Of a DNA stretch of 64,000 nt, positions 22,330 to 33,159 are shown piece after piece (within the stretch, counting starts at the first letter, position 1; each line of letters starts with the position of its first letter). This DNA comes from Pleurodeles waltl. Its lineage: Eukaryota > Chordata > Amphibia > Caudata > Salamandridae. A program made the position numbers and the translations under genes. Location: positions 531,296,313 through 531,360,312 of the forward strand of contig NC_090448.1 in assembly GCF_031143425.1 (NCBI RefSeq), written 5' to 3'. The notes below the pieces were generated by a model that was not told the origin of the DNA, did not search any database, and saw only the letters and a list, made by a program, of their open reading frames with translations.

Positions 22330-25300
22330 ATGAGTGACAGAGCTCCAAGAGAGACCAAGAAACTGGTCAAAACTTCAAAGGCTGTCCTGGATGACTCAGA
22401 GGCTGGACAATCGTCGGGCCTCAGTGACAATGCAGATTCCAAGGGACAGCTGATAGCATCTGACAGAGTTGCACCATCTACATCAGCCATTCCCATGAAC
22501 AGTTACAATGCTGCAGTCTTCCTGAAACCACCACTACCTTTCGATACCGCCAAAAAGCAAAATGTTGGTGAGAGATGTACTGCATGGATAGAGACATCTG
22601 AAGATTTCATTGATGCACTTGAAGAGATTGATAACAGAAACATTATCAAATATCTTGAAAATCTGTCTGGTGATGGTGTGAAAGAAGTCATAAAGAAAAT
22701 GTCAATGCTCGAAATGTGGTCTTTGCTTGGCAGTCAGGTTACCCCCTGTCCAATCAAGGACCCTTACTCTAGTCAGGGTAAGTCACACACAATCCAAATT
22801 ATCCTGTGCCCACCCTCTGGTAGCTTGGCACTGAGTAGTCAGGCTTAACTTAGAAGGCAATGTGTAAAGTATTTGAGCAATAAATCATGCAACAACACAG
22901 TGTTGCACCACAAAAGTACACCACACAGTGTTTAGAAAAATATATAATATTTATCTGTTAAGATTCAGGTCAAAATGATTTAAAATGCAATAAGTATATG
23001 TTGAGATATCACTGTAAACGTGATATAAAGTGTCTTTAAAAAGCAATAAATGTCTCTTTCAAGCACAAAGTACCTGGTTCGCGTACAAAATCTCCGCAAA
23101 GAACCACAGAGGAGGAGATGTGTGAAAACCAAGGAAGTGTGCGTCGATTTCTTCGGGCTGCACACAGTGATGCGTGGTTTAGTTTTCATGCAGGGACGGC
23201 TGTGCGTCGATTTCCTGCACTCGGTCATGGATCCTCTTCGGGTTGCGGGGTTTTCGGACGCCACGGGGATGATGCGTGGATTTCCAACGCTGACAGGACG
23301 AAGTCACAGGGCAATGAATGGAAATTTCTACCACACGGCAGGTGCTGTATTGATTCCTCTCTGGAAGTCAAGCTGCCTCGTTCCGGCTTGGCTGTGCATC
23401 GATCCAGTGGGCCGTGCGTCGAATTTCCGGTCGCTACGCTGACGCTGCGTCGATCTTCTCGTTGTGAAGTCGGGCTGCATCGTCCCGGTTTGGCATGCAG
23501 TACATTTTTCACCGCAGTGCAGACTGTGTGTTGTTTCTGGCAGGCTGTGCATCGATTTTCGCTGCATAAGGAGTCCTTCTTGTAGAGATGAAGTCTTTTT
23601 GGTCCTGAGACTTCAGGGAACAGGAGGCAAGCTCTATCCAAGCCCCTGGAGAGCACTTCTCTCCACAGCAGATAGGCAGCAGGGCAACAGCAAGGCAGCA
23701 GTCCTTCACAGAAAGCAGTCAGGTGAGTCCTTTGGGCAGCCAGGCAGTTCTTCTTGGAGGATGCAAGTTCTGGTTCAGGTTCTCTTCTCCAGGAAGTGTC
23801 TGTGAGGTAGGGTGTATACCCCAAGAAGTGTCTAAAGTCTGTGGTTGTGGGTGTTCTTCTTATACCATTTTGGCCTTTGAAGTAGGCTTACTTCAAGGGA
23901 AAGCCTCACTCGTTTGTGAAAATCCCGCCTGGCCCAGGCAAGGCCTCAGACACACACCAGGGGGTTGGAGACTGCATTGTGTGAGGGCAGGCACAGCCCT
24001 TTTAGGTACGATTGACCACTCCTCCCCTCCCTCCTAGCACAGATGGCTCATCAGGATGTGGAGGCTACACCCCAGCCCCCTTTGTGTCACTGTCAAGAGA
24101 GAGGTGCCAACAGCCCAACTGTCAAACTAACCCCGACAGGGAATCCACAAACAGGCATAGTCACAAAATGGTTTAAGCAAGAAAATGCCCACTTTCTTAA
24201 AGTGGCATTTTCAAACACACAATCTCAAAACCAACTTTACTAAAAGATGTATTTTTAAATTGTGAGTTCAGAGGTCCCAAACTCCACAAGTCTATCTGCT
24301 CCCAAAGAGAATCTACACTTTAATCGTGTTTAAAGGCAGCCCCCAGATAGACCTTGCAACAGTGAAAACCAGATTTGGTCGTATTTCACTGTCAGGGCAT
24401 ATAAACACATTCATATGTGGTATACCATAACCATACACTGCACCCTGTCCATGGGGCTACCTAGGGCCTACCTTAGGGGTGTCTTATATGTAGGAAAAGG
24501 GACGGGTTAGGCCTGGCAAGTGGGTACACTTGCCAAGTCGAATTTACTGTTTAAAAATGCACACACGGACACTGCAGTGGCAGGTCTAAGACAGGGCTAC
24601 TTGTGTGGGTAGCACAACCAGTGCTGCAGGCCCACTAGTAGCATTTGATTTACAGGCCCCGGACACCTCTAGTGCACTCTACTAGGGACTTACTAGTAAA
24701 TCAAATATGCCAATCATGGATAAACCAATCAACAGTACAATTTACACAGAGAGCATATGCACTTTAGCACTGGTAAGCAGTGGTAAAGTGCCCAGAGTCC
24801 TAAAGCCAACAAAAACAGGTCAGGAAAAAGAGGAGGAGGGAGGCAAAAAGTTTGGAGATGACCCTGCAAAAAGGGCCAGGTCCAACAGACAAGAATTGAC
24901 GAAGAAGTCACATACCTTCAGATTAAGAATGTGTTTAATCTCAAGTTCAGTCCTGTACCAAATGTTGATTATGAAAGGTATGTGTTCAGTCAAGAATGTC
25001 AAAGAGTTGGTGAAACAGTTCATGAATTTGTGGAAAGACTCAACACAATCATCAGACACTGTGAGTTCAACTAATTTAACAATGAAGAAGCCATGCGGCT
25101 TAGAGTTATCAATGGATGCTTGTCTGATTCATTCGGACAACGAATGCTGGGAGAAACTCTTAGTCTGGAGCAAGTGTTGATGGCTGCCAGAGTGAAGGAA
25201 CATGCTGACAAAAAAGCTGCTGACACGGAGGACAGAGCTGCCCTGAGTGAGAGAGCCATGAGTGTGAAAAGTAATCCAAAACAAAAGACTGAAGGACAAA

Positions 25301-25676
25301 AGTTATGTCTACACATAATAAGCAGTTGTGTTTCAGATGTTGATTTTGGTTTCCACATCAATGAAAGTGTCTCGCTATTGGACAGATATGCAAAGACTGT
25401 GGTAAAGAGAACCATTTGTGTCAATCTGTAAAGCAAAAGAAAAAGTAAGTGTGTCACGGCGCAAAGATAAGATGGCAACCAGAATGTTCCGGAAACAACG
25501 TTCGATGCACACCCACAAGGTCTAGCAGTGGCATCATTTTGGGGAAATAGATACTAAACAGTGTAATTATGAAAGTGAAGAAAGTGATTGTGTCTTGTCG
25601 TTGTCTACCTCAGAAAAACATGCATATGTCGGACTCGTCACATGTGAAGAAAAGGTCAGTCAGAGTGTACAAAAGT
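22330..25676 (+). pseudogene. Gag of element C (Mag-like Gypsy), split by a solo LTR
   Basis: The first part is 22330-22705. It starts MSDRAPRETKKLVKTSK, and the sequence GERCTAWIETSEDFIDALE fits the capsid start of Mag-type Gypsy Gags. The second part resumes at about 24888 and continues through FKPVPNVDYERYVF-like, GETVHEFVERLNTII and RVINGCLSDSFGQRML blocks (24940-25170), typical of the same family. CCHC-like cysteines follow around 25310-25430. An LTR at 22706-24887 interrupts it and several stops and shifts occur in the second part. It would form the capsid. The end at about 25676 is the junction with copy E. Family assignment is by motif style only. Confidence 0.62.
22706..24887 (-). 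repeat. Solo LTR of the D/E Gypsy family
   Basis: In minus orientation it starts TGTTGGACCTGGCC and has the same succession as the D and E LTRs: TTTTTGCC, TTTTGTTGGCTTTAGGACTCTG, CACTTTACCACTGCT, CATATTTGATTTAC, CTAGTGGGCCTGCAGCACTG. Length is 2182 bp. Near-matching 5-bp flanks GTCAA (22701-22705) and GACAA (24888-24892) support a target duplication. It splits the gag of element C between two segments that join in sense. There is no internal region, so it arose by LTR-LTR recombination. Open frames of 60-200 codons on both strands at 23050-24040 come from its repeated GCGTCGATTTC-type motifs and are not genes. Confidence 0.85.
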
Positions 25677-25679
25677 GTA

Positions 25680-26350
25680 TCTGGGGGGGGGACACCCACA
25701 AAGTTGGTCAGGGTTCCTAACAGAAGAAAGGGGGTGTGGAAACTTAAAAATAAGGAGTTCTCTAAAGGTCCCTAAAATAATTTCCAAAGGGATAGTGGTA
25801 ACCAGTCCCAGTCTGAGACTAAGAAGAAAGGGTTCTTTGATCACAAGACAGGGAGTTTTGTACTCCAATGTGCAGAGTGCTCCAAGTATGGACACTCTAA
25901 GGGCAACTCCAAATGTCCCAAAGGGCACAGCAACCCACTGGTGGGCAGACACCTGGGTTGGCTAGTGTAGTGCTCAGGGAGGAGGTAGCCCCGGATAGTT
26001 GGGGGTACAGATAGAGGTAACCCTAATGTCCCTGGGGATGCCGATACAGTGCCAAAAGTCCACACATCTGCCAATACTTCCAATGTAGGCAGTCACCGTT
26101 AATGGTCAATGGGTGGAGGCTCTGCATGACACAGGAGCCAGCATGACAACTATCAGGTGTCAGCTGGTGTCAGCAGAGCAGGTGTTACTGAACACATTCC
26201 ACCAAGTCATAGTTATTGACAGTCGTGAGAGCCATCTACCGGTGTCTCTGGGTCCTTTTTAGTGGGGGCTCTGGTACTCTGAAAGTTGCTGAGAGTCCTG
26301 CCCTGCCTGTAAATTGTCTGCTAGGCAATGACCTAGAGGACACTACCTGG
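25680..26350 (+). pseudogene. Gag end and protease of copy E
   Basis: A zinc knuckle at 25869-25916 reads CAECSKYGHSKGNSKC, spacing C-X2-C-X4-H-X6-C. The protease follows: HDTGASMT at about 26125-26148 is the catalytic aspartate loop, and LPVNCLLGNDLED at about 26305-26342 is the flap-side LLGND motif. Frames shift between gag, the protease core and the LLGND part. The protease would cut the polyprotein. Element A has the same arrangement on the other strand. Confidence 0.78.
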
Positions 26351-26599
26351 AGGGAGGTAGAGCTCAGATCTCACTTGGAGATGATGGGATTGCCTGAGTG
26401 GGTCTGTGTGACCACACGGTCCATGACTGCCCGTGAGGAGAGTCAAGGGTGTCTGGAGCCTGGAAGAATGGCCCAGACAGCTGCCAAGGAGAGGGGCAAG
26501 AGGCTCGGAAAACTGGTCCCAGACGTTCCAGCAGTGGAGGTTGATGGGGTCCCTGAGGGGCAGCCCCTGACCCAACTGTGGAGGGTATTGCTGCCCTAG

Positions 26600-27900
26600 G
26601 TGACCTACCTGAGTTTGCTGGCTGGCAAGTTGAGGGTGGGCCCACCAGGGAGGAATTCTGCAAAGTGCATAAAGAGTGTCACACTCTTGAGGGCATGAGG
26701 CCACAGGCCTCAGCCCATGCAGCAGGTGAAGCCTCTGGGGATCACCTGATTTACTGGGAGAATGATCTCCTAGATAGTGAGCGTATGGCTCTGAGTACTT
26801 GGGCAGCATGTGTACTGGTGGTCCCCCAGTGTCACTGGGCCTTTCTTCCGGGTCTGGCTCATGACATACAGCGCAGGACATTTAGAGAAAGACAAGACCT
26901 TTGCCAGGCTTGTCGCCCAGTTCTATTGGCCCCAAATGAAGACAACCTTAGATACAATCTGCAGGTCCTGTCCAACCTGCCAGGCCAGTAGGAGGTCAGG
27001 GAAAAGCTGAAGGCTCCCCTGATCCCACTTCCCATCATTGGCACACGCTTTGAAAGGGTGGGCATTAACGTCATTAGTCTATTGGACCCCAAGACAGCCG
27101 TAGGCAAAAGATCCATCCTGGTCTTTGTGGACCATGCCACAGGCTACCCAGAGGCAATCCTTCTGAGGAAGGTGACTGCACCTGTGGTGACCAGAACTTT
27201 GATGGGGATCTTTAGCCATATGGGATTCCCCAAAGAGCAGGTGTCTGACAGAGGCACTAACTTCATGCATGCATACATGACGTCCATGTGGGATGCATGT
27301 GGTGTAACTTGCAAGTTCACCACACCCTATCACCCTCAATCAAATGGTCAAGTTGAGGGATTCAACAAGACCATGAAGGACATGATTCGAGGCCTACCTC
27401 CGGCCACAAGGCGTAAGTGAAACATCCTCTTGCCATACCTTCTCTTTGCCTACAGGGAGGTGCCACAGAAAGGAGTAGGGTTCAGCCCCTTTGAACTCAT
27501 CTATGGCCACCCTGATAGGGGATCTATAAGCAATATCAAGGATTGGTGGGAGAAAGCTACCAGGAACCCCCAGGATGTGGTTAGCTACATGTTGGCCCTC
27601 CACAACTAGATGCACCGCTTCTGGAAAAAGGGCAAAAGCAACCTTGAGGCCAGTCAAGAGGTATTGAAAAGCTGATATGACCAAAAGGCCACTCTGGTGG
27701 ATTTTCAACCTGGTATTCAAAGAATAGGTCATGGAGCCAGTAGAGCCCAGAGCTCTCCAAGACTCTGGACTGGCCCATTCGAAATAAAGGAGCGTAAGGG
27801 GAAGTTCTTACTTAGTGGACCTCCAGACCCCTAGAACCCCCCTAAGGGTGATCCATGTCAACTGACTCAAGCCTTACTTTGAGAGGTCTGAAGTGAGCAT
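26600..27900 (+). pseudogene. Integrase of copy E
   Basis: N-terminal zinc-finger remnants lie at 26850-27000 (HLEKDKTFARL..FYWP and CRSCPTCQASR in neighbouring frames). The catalytic core is at 27058-27420, with an intact SDRGTNF aspartate and QVEGFNK glutamate. The first catalytic position reads GINVIS, where GxDVIG is expected, so it is Asn (codon 27067-27069). The C-terminal part continues in broken frames, and GRP-like and VNWLKPYF-like pieces end near 27880. Integrase would insert the cDNA into the host genome. A TGA at 27418 and later stops, plus the lost aspartate, make it inactive. Confidence 0.85.
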
Positions 27901-28069
27901 GCTCCTTGTGACAGATGAGGGTATGGAGGAGGAGAGTGAACCTATCTCTGAACTCCTCTCTGCATATGAGAATGATGGGGTAGTGGAAGGTATCTACCTC
28001 TAACTGAACCTAGAGCAACGAGGTGACTTTTACCAGTTACTGGGACAGTTTTCCTCCCTGTTTTCTCTC

Positions 28070-29395
28070 ACCCTGGAGTAACACATCTGAGCGCGTCCAT
28101 GACATTGACACAGGAGACAGCCCCCCTGTAAATAATTTTTTTTACAGGTTGTCAGACAGGATGAGAGCCAGCATAAAGGAGGAAGTTGCCAAGATGCTAG
28201 CTTTAGGGGTGATTGGAACCTTGAATAGTCCCTGGTCCAGCCCAGTGGTATTGGTGCCAAAGGCAGCCCCACTGGGCGCCAAGCCAGAACTTCAGTTCTG
28301 TGTAGACTACAGAGGCCTCAATTCCATCACCAAGACTGACACACACCCCATCCCCAGAGCTGATGAGCTCATTGACAGGCTAGGCACTGCCAAATTCATT
28401 GGTACCTTTGATTTGACATCATCGTACTGACAGATCATCTTGACTAGGAGGGCAAAAGAGAGGTCAGCATTCTCAACCCCCTGAGGGACATTACCAATTC
28501 TGGGTGATGCCCTTTGGCTTGAAGAGTGCCCCTGCTACCTTTCAACAGTTGGTTAACAGGGTCCTGGTAGGTAAAGAGGCGTTCGGTGCTGCTTACGTTG
28601 ACAACATTGCCGTCTACAGTGCCAGCTGGGAGGAACCCCTGCGTTACCTCCAAGAGGCGCTCCAGGCCCTGCAACAGGCAGGACTAACAATCAAGACTAG
28701 TAAGTGCTAAATTGGGCAGGGGTCTTTGGTTTATTTGGGACACCAGGTAGGTGGTGGCAAGGTGCAGCCCCTCCAGGCCAAGACTGAAACAATCATGGCT
28801 TGGCAACCACATAAAACCCAAACTGAAGTGAGAGCCTTCCTAGGCCTCACTGGCTACTACAGAAGATTTGTTAAGGGATATGGAACAATTGTTGCCCTCT
28901 TAACTGAGCTGACTCATAAGAAGCAGCCCAGAATGGTGAACTGGACAGAGGCTTGCCAGAAAGCCTTTGATTCCCTCAAGGAAGGCCCCTGATTACTCCA
29001 AGGAATTAATAGTGCAGACTTACGCTTCAGAGCATGGCATGGGGCAGTCAAAGCACAGCTGAATGATGAGAGTCTAGACCAACCGGTTGCCTTCATTAGC
29101 AGGAGGTTACTTCCACAGGAGCATAGGTCGAGTGCCATTGAAAGAGAAGCATTTGCTGTGGTCTGGACACTGAAGGAGCTGAGACCTTGCCTGTTTGGGA
29201 TTCACTTCCGGGTTCAGACAGAACACAGGACCCTCAGATGAGGGGTGAAAACCCTAAACTCTTGAGGTGGTCCATCGCCCTACAGGGAATGGACTTTACG
29301 GTGGAGCATTGCCCCGGCACTGACCATGCCAATGCTGATGGCCGCTCCAGATTCTTCTGCCTTAGTGATGAGAGCTCCCAAGGGGTTGGGTAGCT
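28070..29395 (+). pseudogene. Reverse transcriptase and RNase H of copy E
   Basis: Comes after the integrase. Reverse-transcriptase blocks run in order: LGVIGTLNSPWSSPVVLVPK (about 28205-28265), FCVDYRGLNSITKTD, GTFDLTSSY then TGA (28428-28430), MPFGLKSAPATFQQL (28507-28551), the active site AYVDNIAVYS (28597-28626; second Asp replaced by Asn), and FLGLTGYYRRFVKGY (28838-28882). RNase H remnants follow in other frames (YASEHGMG near 29020, a CPGTDHANADGRSRF end at 29311-29355). Domain order and similarity put it in the same group as element B. It is dead: stops, shifts and an altered active site. Confidence 0.87.
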
Positions 29396-29424
29396 GTCCC
29401 CACTTTCAGCTTGGGGGGGACACA

Positions 29425-29845
29425 TGTTAGACCTGACAGCCTTAGGGTGGTCACCCTCCACCTTTTTGCCTGCCTCCCTCCATTTTTCTGATCCTGTTTT
29501 TGCTGGTTTTAGGACTCTGCACACTTAACCACTGATGACCAGTGCAGAAGTGCTTGTGCTCTCTCCCCTAAACATGGCAACATTGGCTCATACCCTATTG
29601 GCATATTTAATTTACCTATAAGTCTCTAGTAAAGTGCACTAGAAGTGTCCAGGGCCTCTGAATTATATGCTACTAGTAGACCTACAGTACTGATTATGCC
29701 ACCCACTTAAGTAGCCCCTTAACCATGGCTCAGGTCACCATTGCTAGGCCTGTGTGTGCAGCTTCACTGCCACTTCGACTTGGCATTTTAAACTACTTGC
29801 CAAGTCTTAAAATACCCTATTTCTACATATGTCACCCTTACAATG
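29425..29845 (+). repeat. Start of the 3' LTR of copy E
   Basis: TGTTAGACCTGACAGCC follows a purine-rich tract TTGGGGGGGACACA (29411-29424), the expected plus-strand primer position. It then matches the D LTR start: TTTTTGCTGG, TTTAGGACTCTG, AAGTGCTTGTGCTCTCT, CATATTTAATTTACCTATAAG. Similarity stops near 29845. Confidence 0.85.
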
Positions 29846-30003
29846 TCCTGTAACTTTTGGTTTCTTAATTGAATTTCTATGTTTTTTTTAATTCAATTTT
29901 CTAGCTATGACATCACTGTAACCTTTGTTTTTGTCAGTGAATTTCTTTGTTTTAAAAAAATGTAAAGTAATATTCATTACTAAATGTTAATTCAACCACC
30001 ACT
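29846..30003. other. Unassigned AT-rich junction
   Basis: T-rich sequence between the broken LTR and the tandem repeats; no feature recognised. Confidence 0.4.
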
Positions 30004-30285
30004 GTGCACAGCCTTTGACAGTGCGCAGTAGGGTTTGGCTGCAGGGCCTGCTGCAGCCGTTGCCCAGTGGTCAAACCCTATACCTGCCCAACCCCATGCT
30101 GCGCACAGCTTTTGGCCTTGCACAGCAGGGGTTGGCTGCAGGGTCTACAGCCAGGCCCTTCGGTCAAACTCTATAACAACCCAACCCCATGTCTGCACGC
30201 GGCCTTTGCCTATGTGCAGTAGTGGTTGGCCACAAGGCCTGGCCCTGCAGCCAACCCCTATAACCACCCAATCCCACGCTGCATG
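30004..30285. repeat. Three tandem units of about 93 bp
   Basis: Three diverged copies share GCACAGC(C/T)TTTG..TG, GCAGTAG(T)GGTTGGC, GCAGGG(C/T)CT, TCAAAC(C/T)CTATAAC and CCAACCCCATGCTGC blocks, starting near 30006, 30105 and 30197. No coding capacity. Confidence 0.75.
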
Positions 30286-31260
30286 GCGATGCAGCCCCCC
30301 TCCCCAGACTGATCTCAGCCTTGGGGACCCCATCACCTGGGAACCAGCCTAATTATTTGTTTCTTTTAGGGGAGGGGGCTGTGCGGCTCCCCCTCCCCAG
30401 GGCTGATCTTGGTCATGGGGACCCTATTCCCCCAGGGCTTGGCCATGTGACCTGGGTGCTCCCCAGGACACCAAGTGGCAATGTTGGGGACCATGGAGAG
30501 CCTAAATGCCTCATGGTCCCAGCCTGCTTCCCACCTCCTGTGGGAGCTGGCATTGCTGTCACAGAGAGGGAGCTGCTAAAGCAACTCTTTATCTGTGACA
30601 GCAATATTTCCTTTGTTTCCCTGCCTGCATCTCCAGGAAACAAAGGAAACCTCTGCTTGCAGTGAGGGAGAGCTATTTGACTATGGCTTGATGGGTCAGC
30701 TCCCACCAAGTCACAGCTATCTCCCAGGGGTAGGCGCCCCGGGACATAGCAGGACCACACCCCCCTTGCAGCATATTAGCCTTGGGGAGATGGTGGTCCC
30801 CGGGGCGGGGGGTCCACAACACACCCCCTGTCTGTTTTTTTTTGTTTTGAAATGAGCCCTGGGAGGTAGCGTTCTCAGGGGCTTCACGGGTGCCAGGCAG
30901 CTCTGCATTGATTTTATATTTGTGCTCCAGGGAGGTGGAGGTTCCCAGGGCTGGGAGGGGCCCGGCAGCCCCTCCGCACTGATTTTCAAATATCTACCCA
31001 GGAATGGTGTGGCCTTCCGCATTGATTTTCAAACATCTTCCCCTGGAAGGTGGCGGCCCACCGAATTGAATTTGAAACATCTGCCCAGGGGAGGTGTCAG
31101 CCCCCGGGGCGTCGGGCGCACCCCCTCAGTACCTAAAGAGAAGTGCGCTGGAGAGGTGGTGGTCCCCGGGGCATCCAGGGGGCCCTGTGGCCCCTTGCAT
31201 TCAATATGGCAATATCCCCAGGACCTGACCCTCCCGGATGCTTCATCAAAACAAGCACGG
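30286..31260. repeat. GC-rich minisatellite-like region
   Basis: Diverged units contain CCCAGGG(A/C)GGTGG(T/C)GG, CCCCGGGGC and GCA(T/C)TGATTTTCAAA(C/T)ATCT, most clearly at 30760-31210 with spacing of about 65-80 bp. The earlier part (30300-30450) repeats CTCCCCAGGGCTGATCTTGG. Open frames of 85-135 codons across it are composition effects. Confidence 0.6.
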
Positions 31261-31879
31261 GAGCCCGAGCTTTTTTTGAGGGGGGATTTTCTGCAGATTA
31301 GCCACAGCCCTTGCAGAATTTTTTTTTAAAAATGCTTTTTTGCTCTGGGGGTCCCTCTAGGACCCGAGCCACCAGAGCTAAGGAGTCAGGGTGTCCCTTT
31401 TGTTTGGGACTCGAGCCCCAACGTGGCTGCCAACACTTCTTAGTTGAAGTATTGGCAGCCAATCAGATCTCAGCACGGGAGGGTTTGCAAAGGCTTTGCA
31501 TCTCTATATAGACAAATTTGGATTTCCTTTAATTTCTCAAAAAATACTGGGCAGATTTATACCAAATAACAAAGAGAGTTCTTTCTGAACAAAGAGCTAC
31601 CTTTTTGCCAAATTTGGATTAACTCCTTTCTAGTAATTCAGGCGCTATTGCTGTTCAAACTCTCTATGGAAAAAAGCATGGGGAAAAAGTGTTTTGGGAC
31701 CCTCCCTTTTTCCACGCTCCCACTTGACGGATCACCCCAAAACTTTCCAGACAGACGCTGAAGTAAGCATCATATTTTTTGAAAACTTTTTCGAGGATTC
31801 TACAAATTGCGCCAAAGTTATTACCAAAACAAACCTAAAAACTTTTTCTATAGAAACTAGGTCCTAACTATAACTATAC

Positions 31880-31884
<5 letters not shown>
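31261..31884. repeat. Probable 3' region of an unidentified dispersed repeat
   Basis: A run of ordinary-complexity sequence (for example AAAATACTGGGCAGATTTAT, AGCATGGGGAAAAAGTG) leading into a TATATA(TG)n tract. It reads like the non-coding 3' part of a dispersed repeat but I cannot assign it from the window. Confidence 0.3.

Positions 31885-31913
<29 letters not shown>
31885..31913. repeat. (TG)n microsatellite
   Basis: Uninterrupted alternating TG/GT tract of about 29 bp after TATACATATA. Confidence 0.95.
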
Positions 31914-31968
31914 CTCTAACGAATTTACAAAAAAATGTATTTTTTCATTTAACAGAGGGGGAGGTGTA

Positions 31969-32124
31969 GGGCCTGATTTAGAGTTTGGTGGAGAGGGCTA
32001 CTCCATCACAAATGTGACAGATATCCTATCCACTGTATTATGATTCCATAATATCCTATAGAAATTGTAATATAGTGAACGGGATAGCTGTCACGTTTGT
32101 GACAGAGTAAACCTGAATCAGGTC
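31969..32124. repeat. Short foldback MITE, copy 3
   Basis: Begins GGGCCTGATTTAGAGTTTGG and ends TGAATCAGGTCT. It has the family's TGTGACAGATATCC and CACGTTTGTGACAGAGTA inner symmetry. It abuts the right LTR of element C. Confidence 0.8.
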
Positions 32125-32334
32125 TGTGGTGTATTGCTTGATTTAGAACAGAACCTTTCTGACTCTCAGCGGACACCGTAGCAGTGTGATGTAATCGCTA
32201 GAACAGAATTTAATGAAAGCTTGGTTTAGAATGTTGGAGTTCATTGGTACACACACAGAAATAAGGATTTGAAATTTACAGCTCTCTGTGTGGCATAGTC
32301 ATTGGAGGGTACACAGGCTGGGAAAGACACCACA
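32125..32334 (+). repeat. Right LTR of element C
   Basis: Begins TGTGGTGTATTGCTTGATTT and ends GACACCACA, with about 80% identity to 21548-21760 by eye. Element D's protease resumes directly after it. Confidence 0.75.
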
Positions 32335-33055
32335 GATGCCTGTGGATTTTCTGCTTGGCAACGACCTAGAGCACACCATGTAGAAAGAGATGGAGCTCAG
32401 GTCTCACCTGGAGATGTTAGTGTTGCCTGAGTGGGTGTGTCTGACTACACAGTCCATGGCAGTCCAAGAGTGTAGTGAGGATGACCTAGAGCCTGGAAGA
32501 ATGGCCTAGGTGCCTACCAAAATGAAGAAGGGCATGGGAAACCCATTCCTGCAACTCCCACAGTCCTGGAGGAGGCTGAGCCTGAGGGCGACACACACAA
32601 TCTACAGGGGAGGACATTAAGCTGACCAGTTGGCAGAAGGAAGGGCATCCCACCAGGGAGGAGAGTGTAGATGCAGTGACATACTCCAGTGGGCCTATGA
32701 CAGCCAGCTGAGGCCCAGGCAGCTGGCGATACCTCTGGTGATCACCTGATCTATTGAGAGAATGGTCTCTTGTTTAGCAATCCTAAGGTGCCTGAACCTG
32801 GTGCAGCCAGTGTGTTGGTGTTACTCCAGTGGTACAGAACCTTCCTACTTGAGTTCGGTCATGATGTTCCCCTGGCATCTAGGGCAAAACAAGACCTTTG
32901 AAAGGCTTACCATCTACTTCTAATGTCCCCTCACGAGTATGGCCTCAGATGCTTTCTGCAGGTCATGCCCTATCTGCCAGGCCAGTTGTAAGTCAGGAAG
33001 GAAGTGCAAGGATCCCTTGTAGCCATTTCCTGTCACTGGCACTCCCTGACACCCT
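32335..33055 (+). pseudogene. Protease end and integrase start of element D
   Basis: Resumes with PVDFLLGNDLE at about 32341-32373, which pairs with LPVNCLLGNDLE of copy E. It then aligns with 26345-27050 of E: TCTCACCTGGAGATG, CCTGGAAGAATGGCC, the GATCACCTGAT(T/C)TA block, and the zinc-finger region with TGCAGGTCATGCCCTATCTG for CRSCP-CQ. Stops and shifts throughout. It ends near 33055, where L1-like sequence begins. Confidence 0.78.
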
Positions 33056-33159
33056 CTCAGCATCTAAAGGGCAATACGACTGGTTCATAAAATATTTTCT
33101 ACCTTTATCACTATACCCAGGTATACTATTTTCACTTCTTACAGTTCACTGAGCCATTG

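Larger units (their letters stand above)
25677..29845 (+). mobile_element. Ty3/Gypsy copy E with integrase before reverse transcriptase
   Basis: Begins abruptly in gag, next to gag of element C, and continues with protease, integrase, reverse transcriptase, RNase H and the start of a 3' LTR (29425). The domain order is that of Gmr1-type elements. It has many stops and frameshifts. The 3' LTR is cut after about 420 bp by unrelated repeats. No 5' LTR is present, so this is a fragment, either truncated or left by later rearrangement. Confidence 0.82.
21548..32334 (+). mobile_element. LTR retrotransposon C, inserted in the protease of D
   Basis: Two related repeats of about 210 bp in direct orientation (21548-21760, 32125-32334) flank a gag-containing interior. 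They join the two halves of D's protease precisely at the start of the LLGND segment. The inside holds C's own gag (22330 to 25676), a minus-strand solo LTR, Gypsy copy E, tandem repeats and a MITE. No protease, polymerase or integrase of C was found, so most of its pol has been lost or replaced. No clear 4-6-bp target duplication is seen. The LTRs differ at roughly one base in five, so C is old. Confidence 0.7.
11528..33055 (+). mobile_element. Ty3/Gypsy element D (Gmr1-like), heavily nested
   Basis: Reading only D-derived pieces gives a consistent element. These are the 5' LTR (11528-15787), gag (15986-17303, then 18651-18786), protease start (21271-21547), and protease end plus start of the integrase region (32335-33055). 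The order matches copy E and copy A piece by piece. The interruptions are two 0.9-kb MITEs and one 160-bp MITE in the LTR, a 1.35-kb unknown insert in gag, a palindromic element at the end of gag, and LTR element C in the protease. D is cut off by an L1-like element near 33055. The rest of its pol and its 3' LTR were not found in the window. Confidence 0.8.

Noticed and set aside
22980..24037. Overlapping frames up to 199 codons on both strands
   Set aside because: They lie inside the solo LTR and arise from its GCGTCGATTTC-type repeats. LTRs of this family do not code for protein.
30035..31329. Several 60-135-codon frames
   Set aside because: Located in GC-rich tandem repeats, overlapping on both strands, with no domain.
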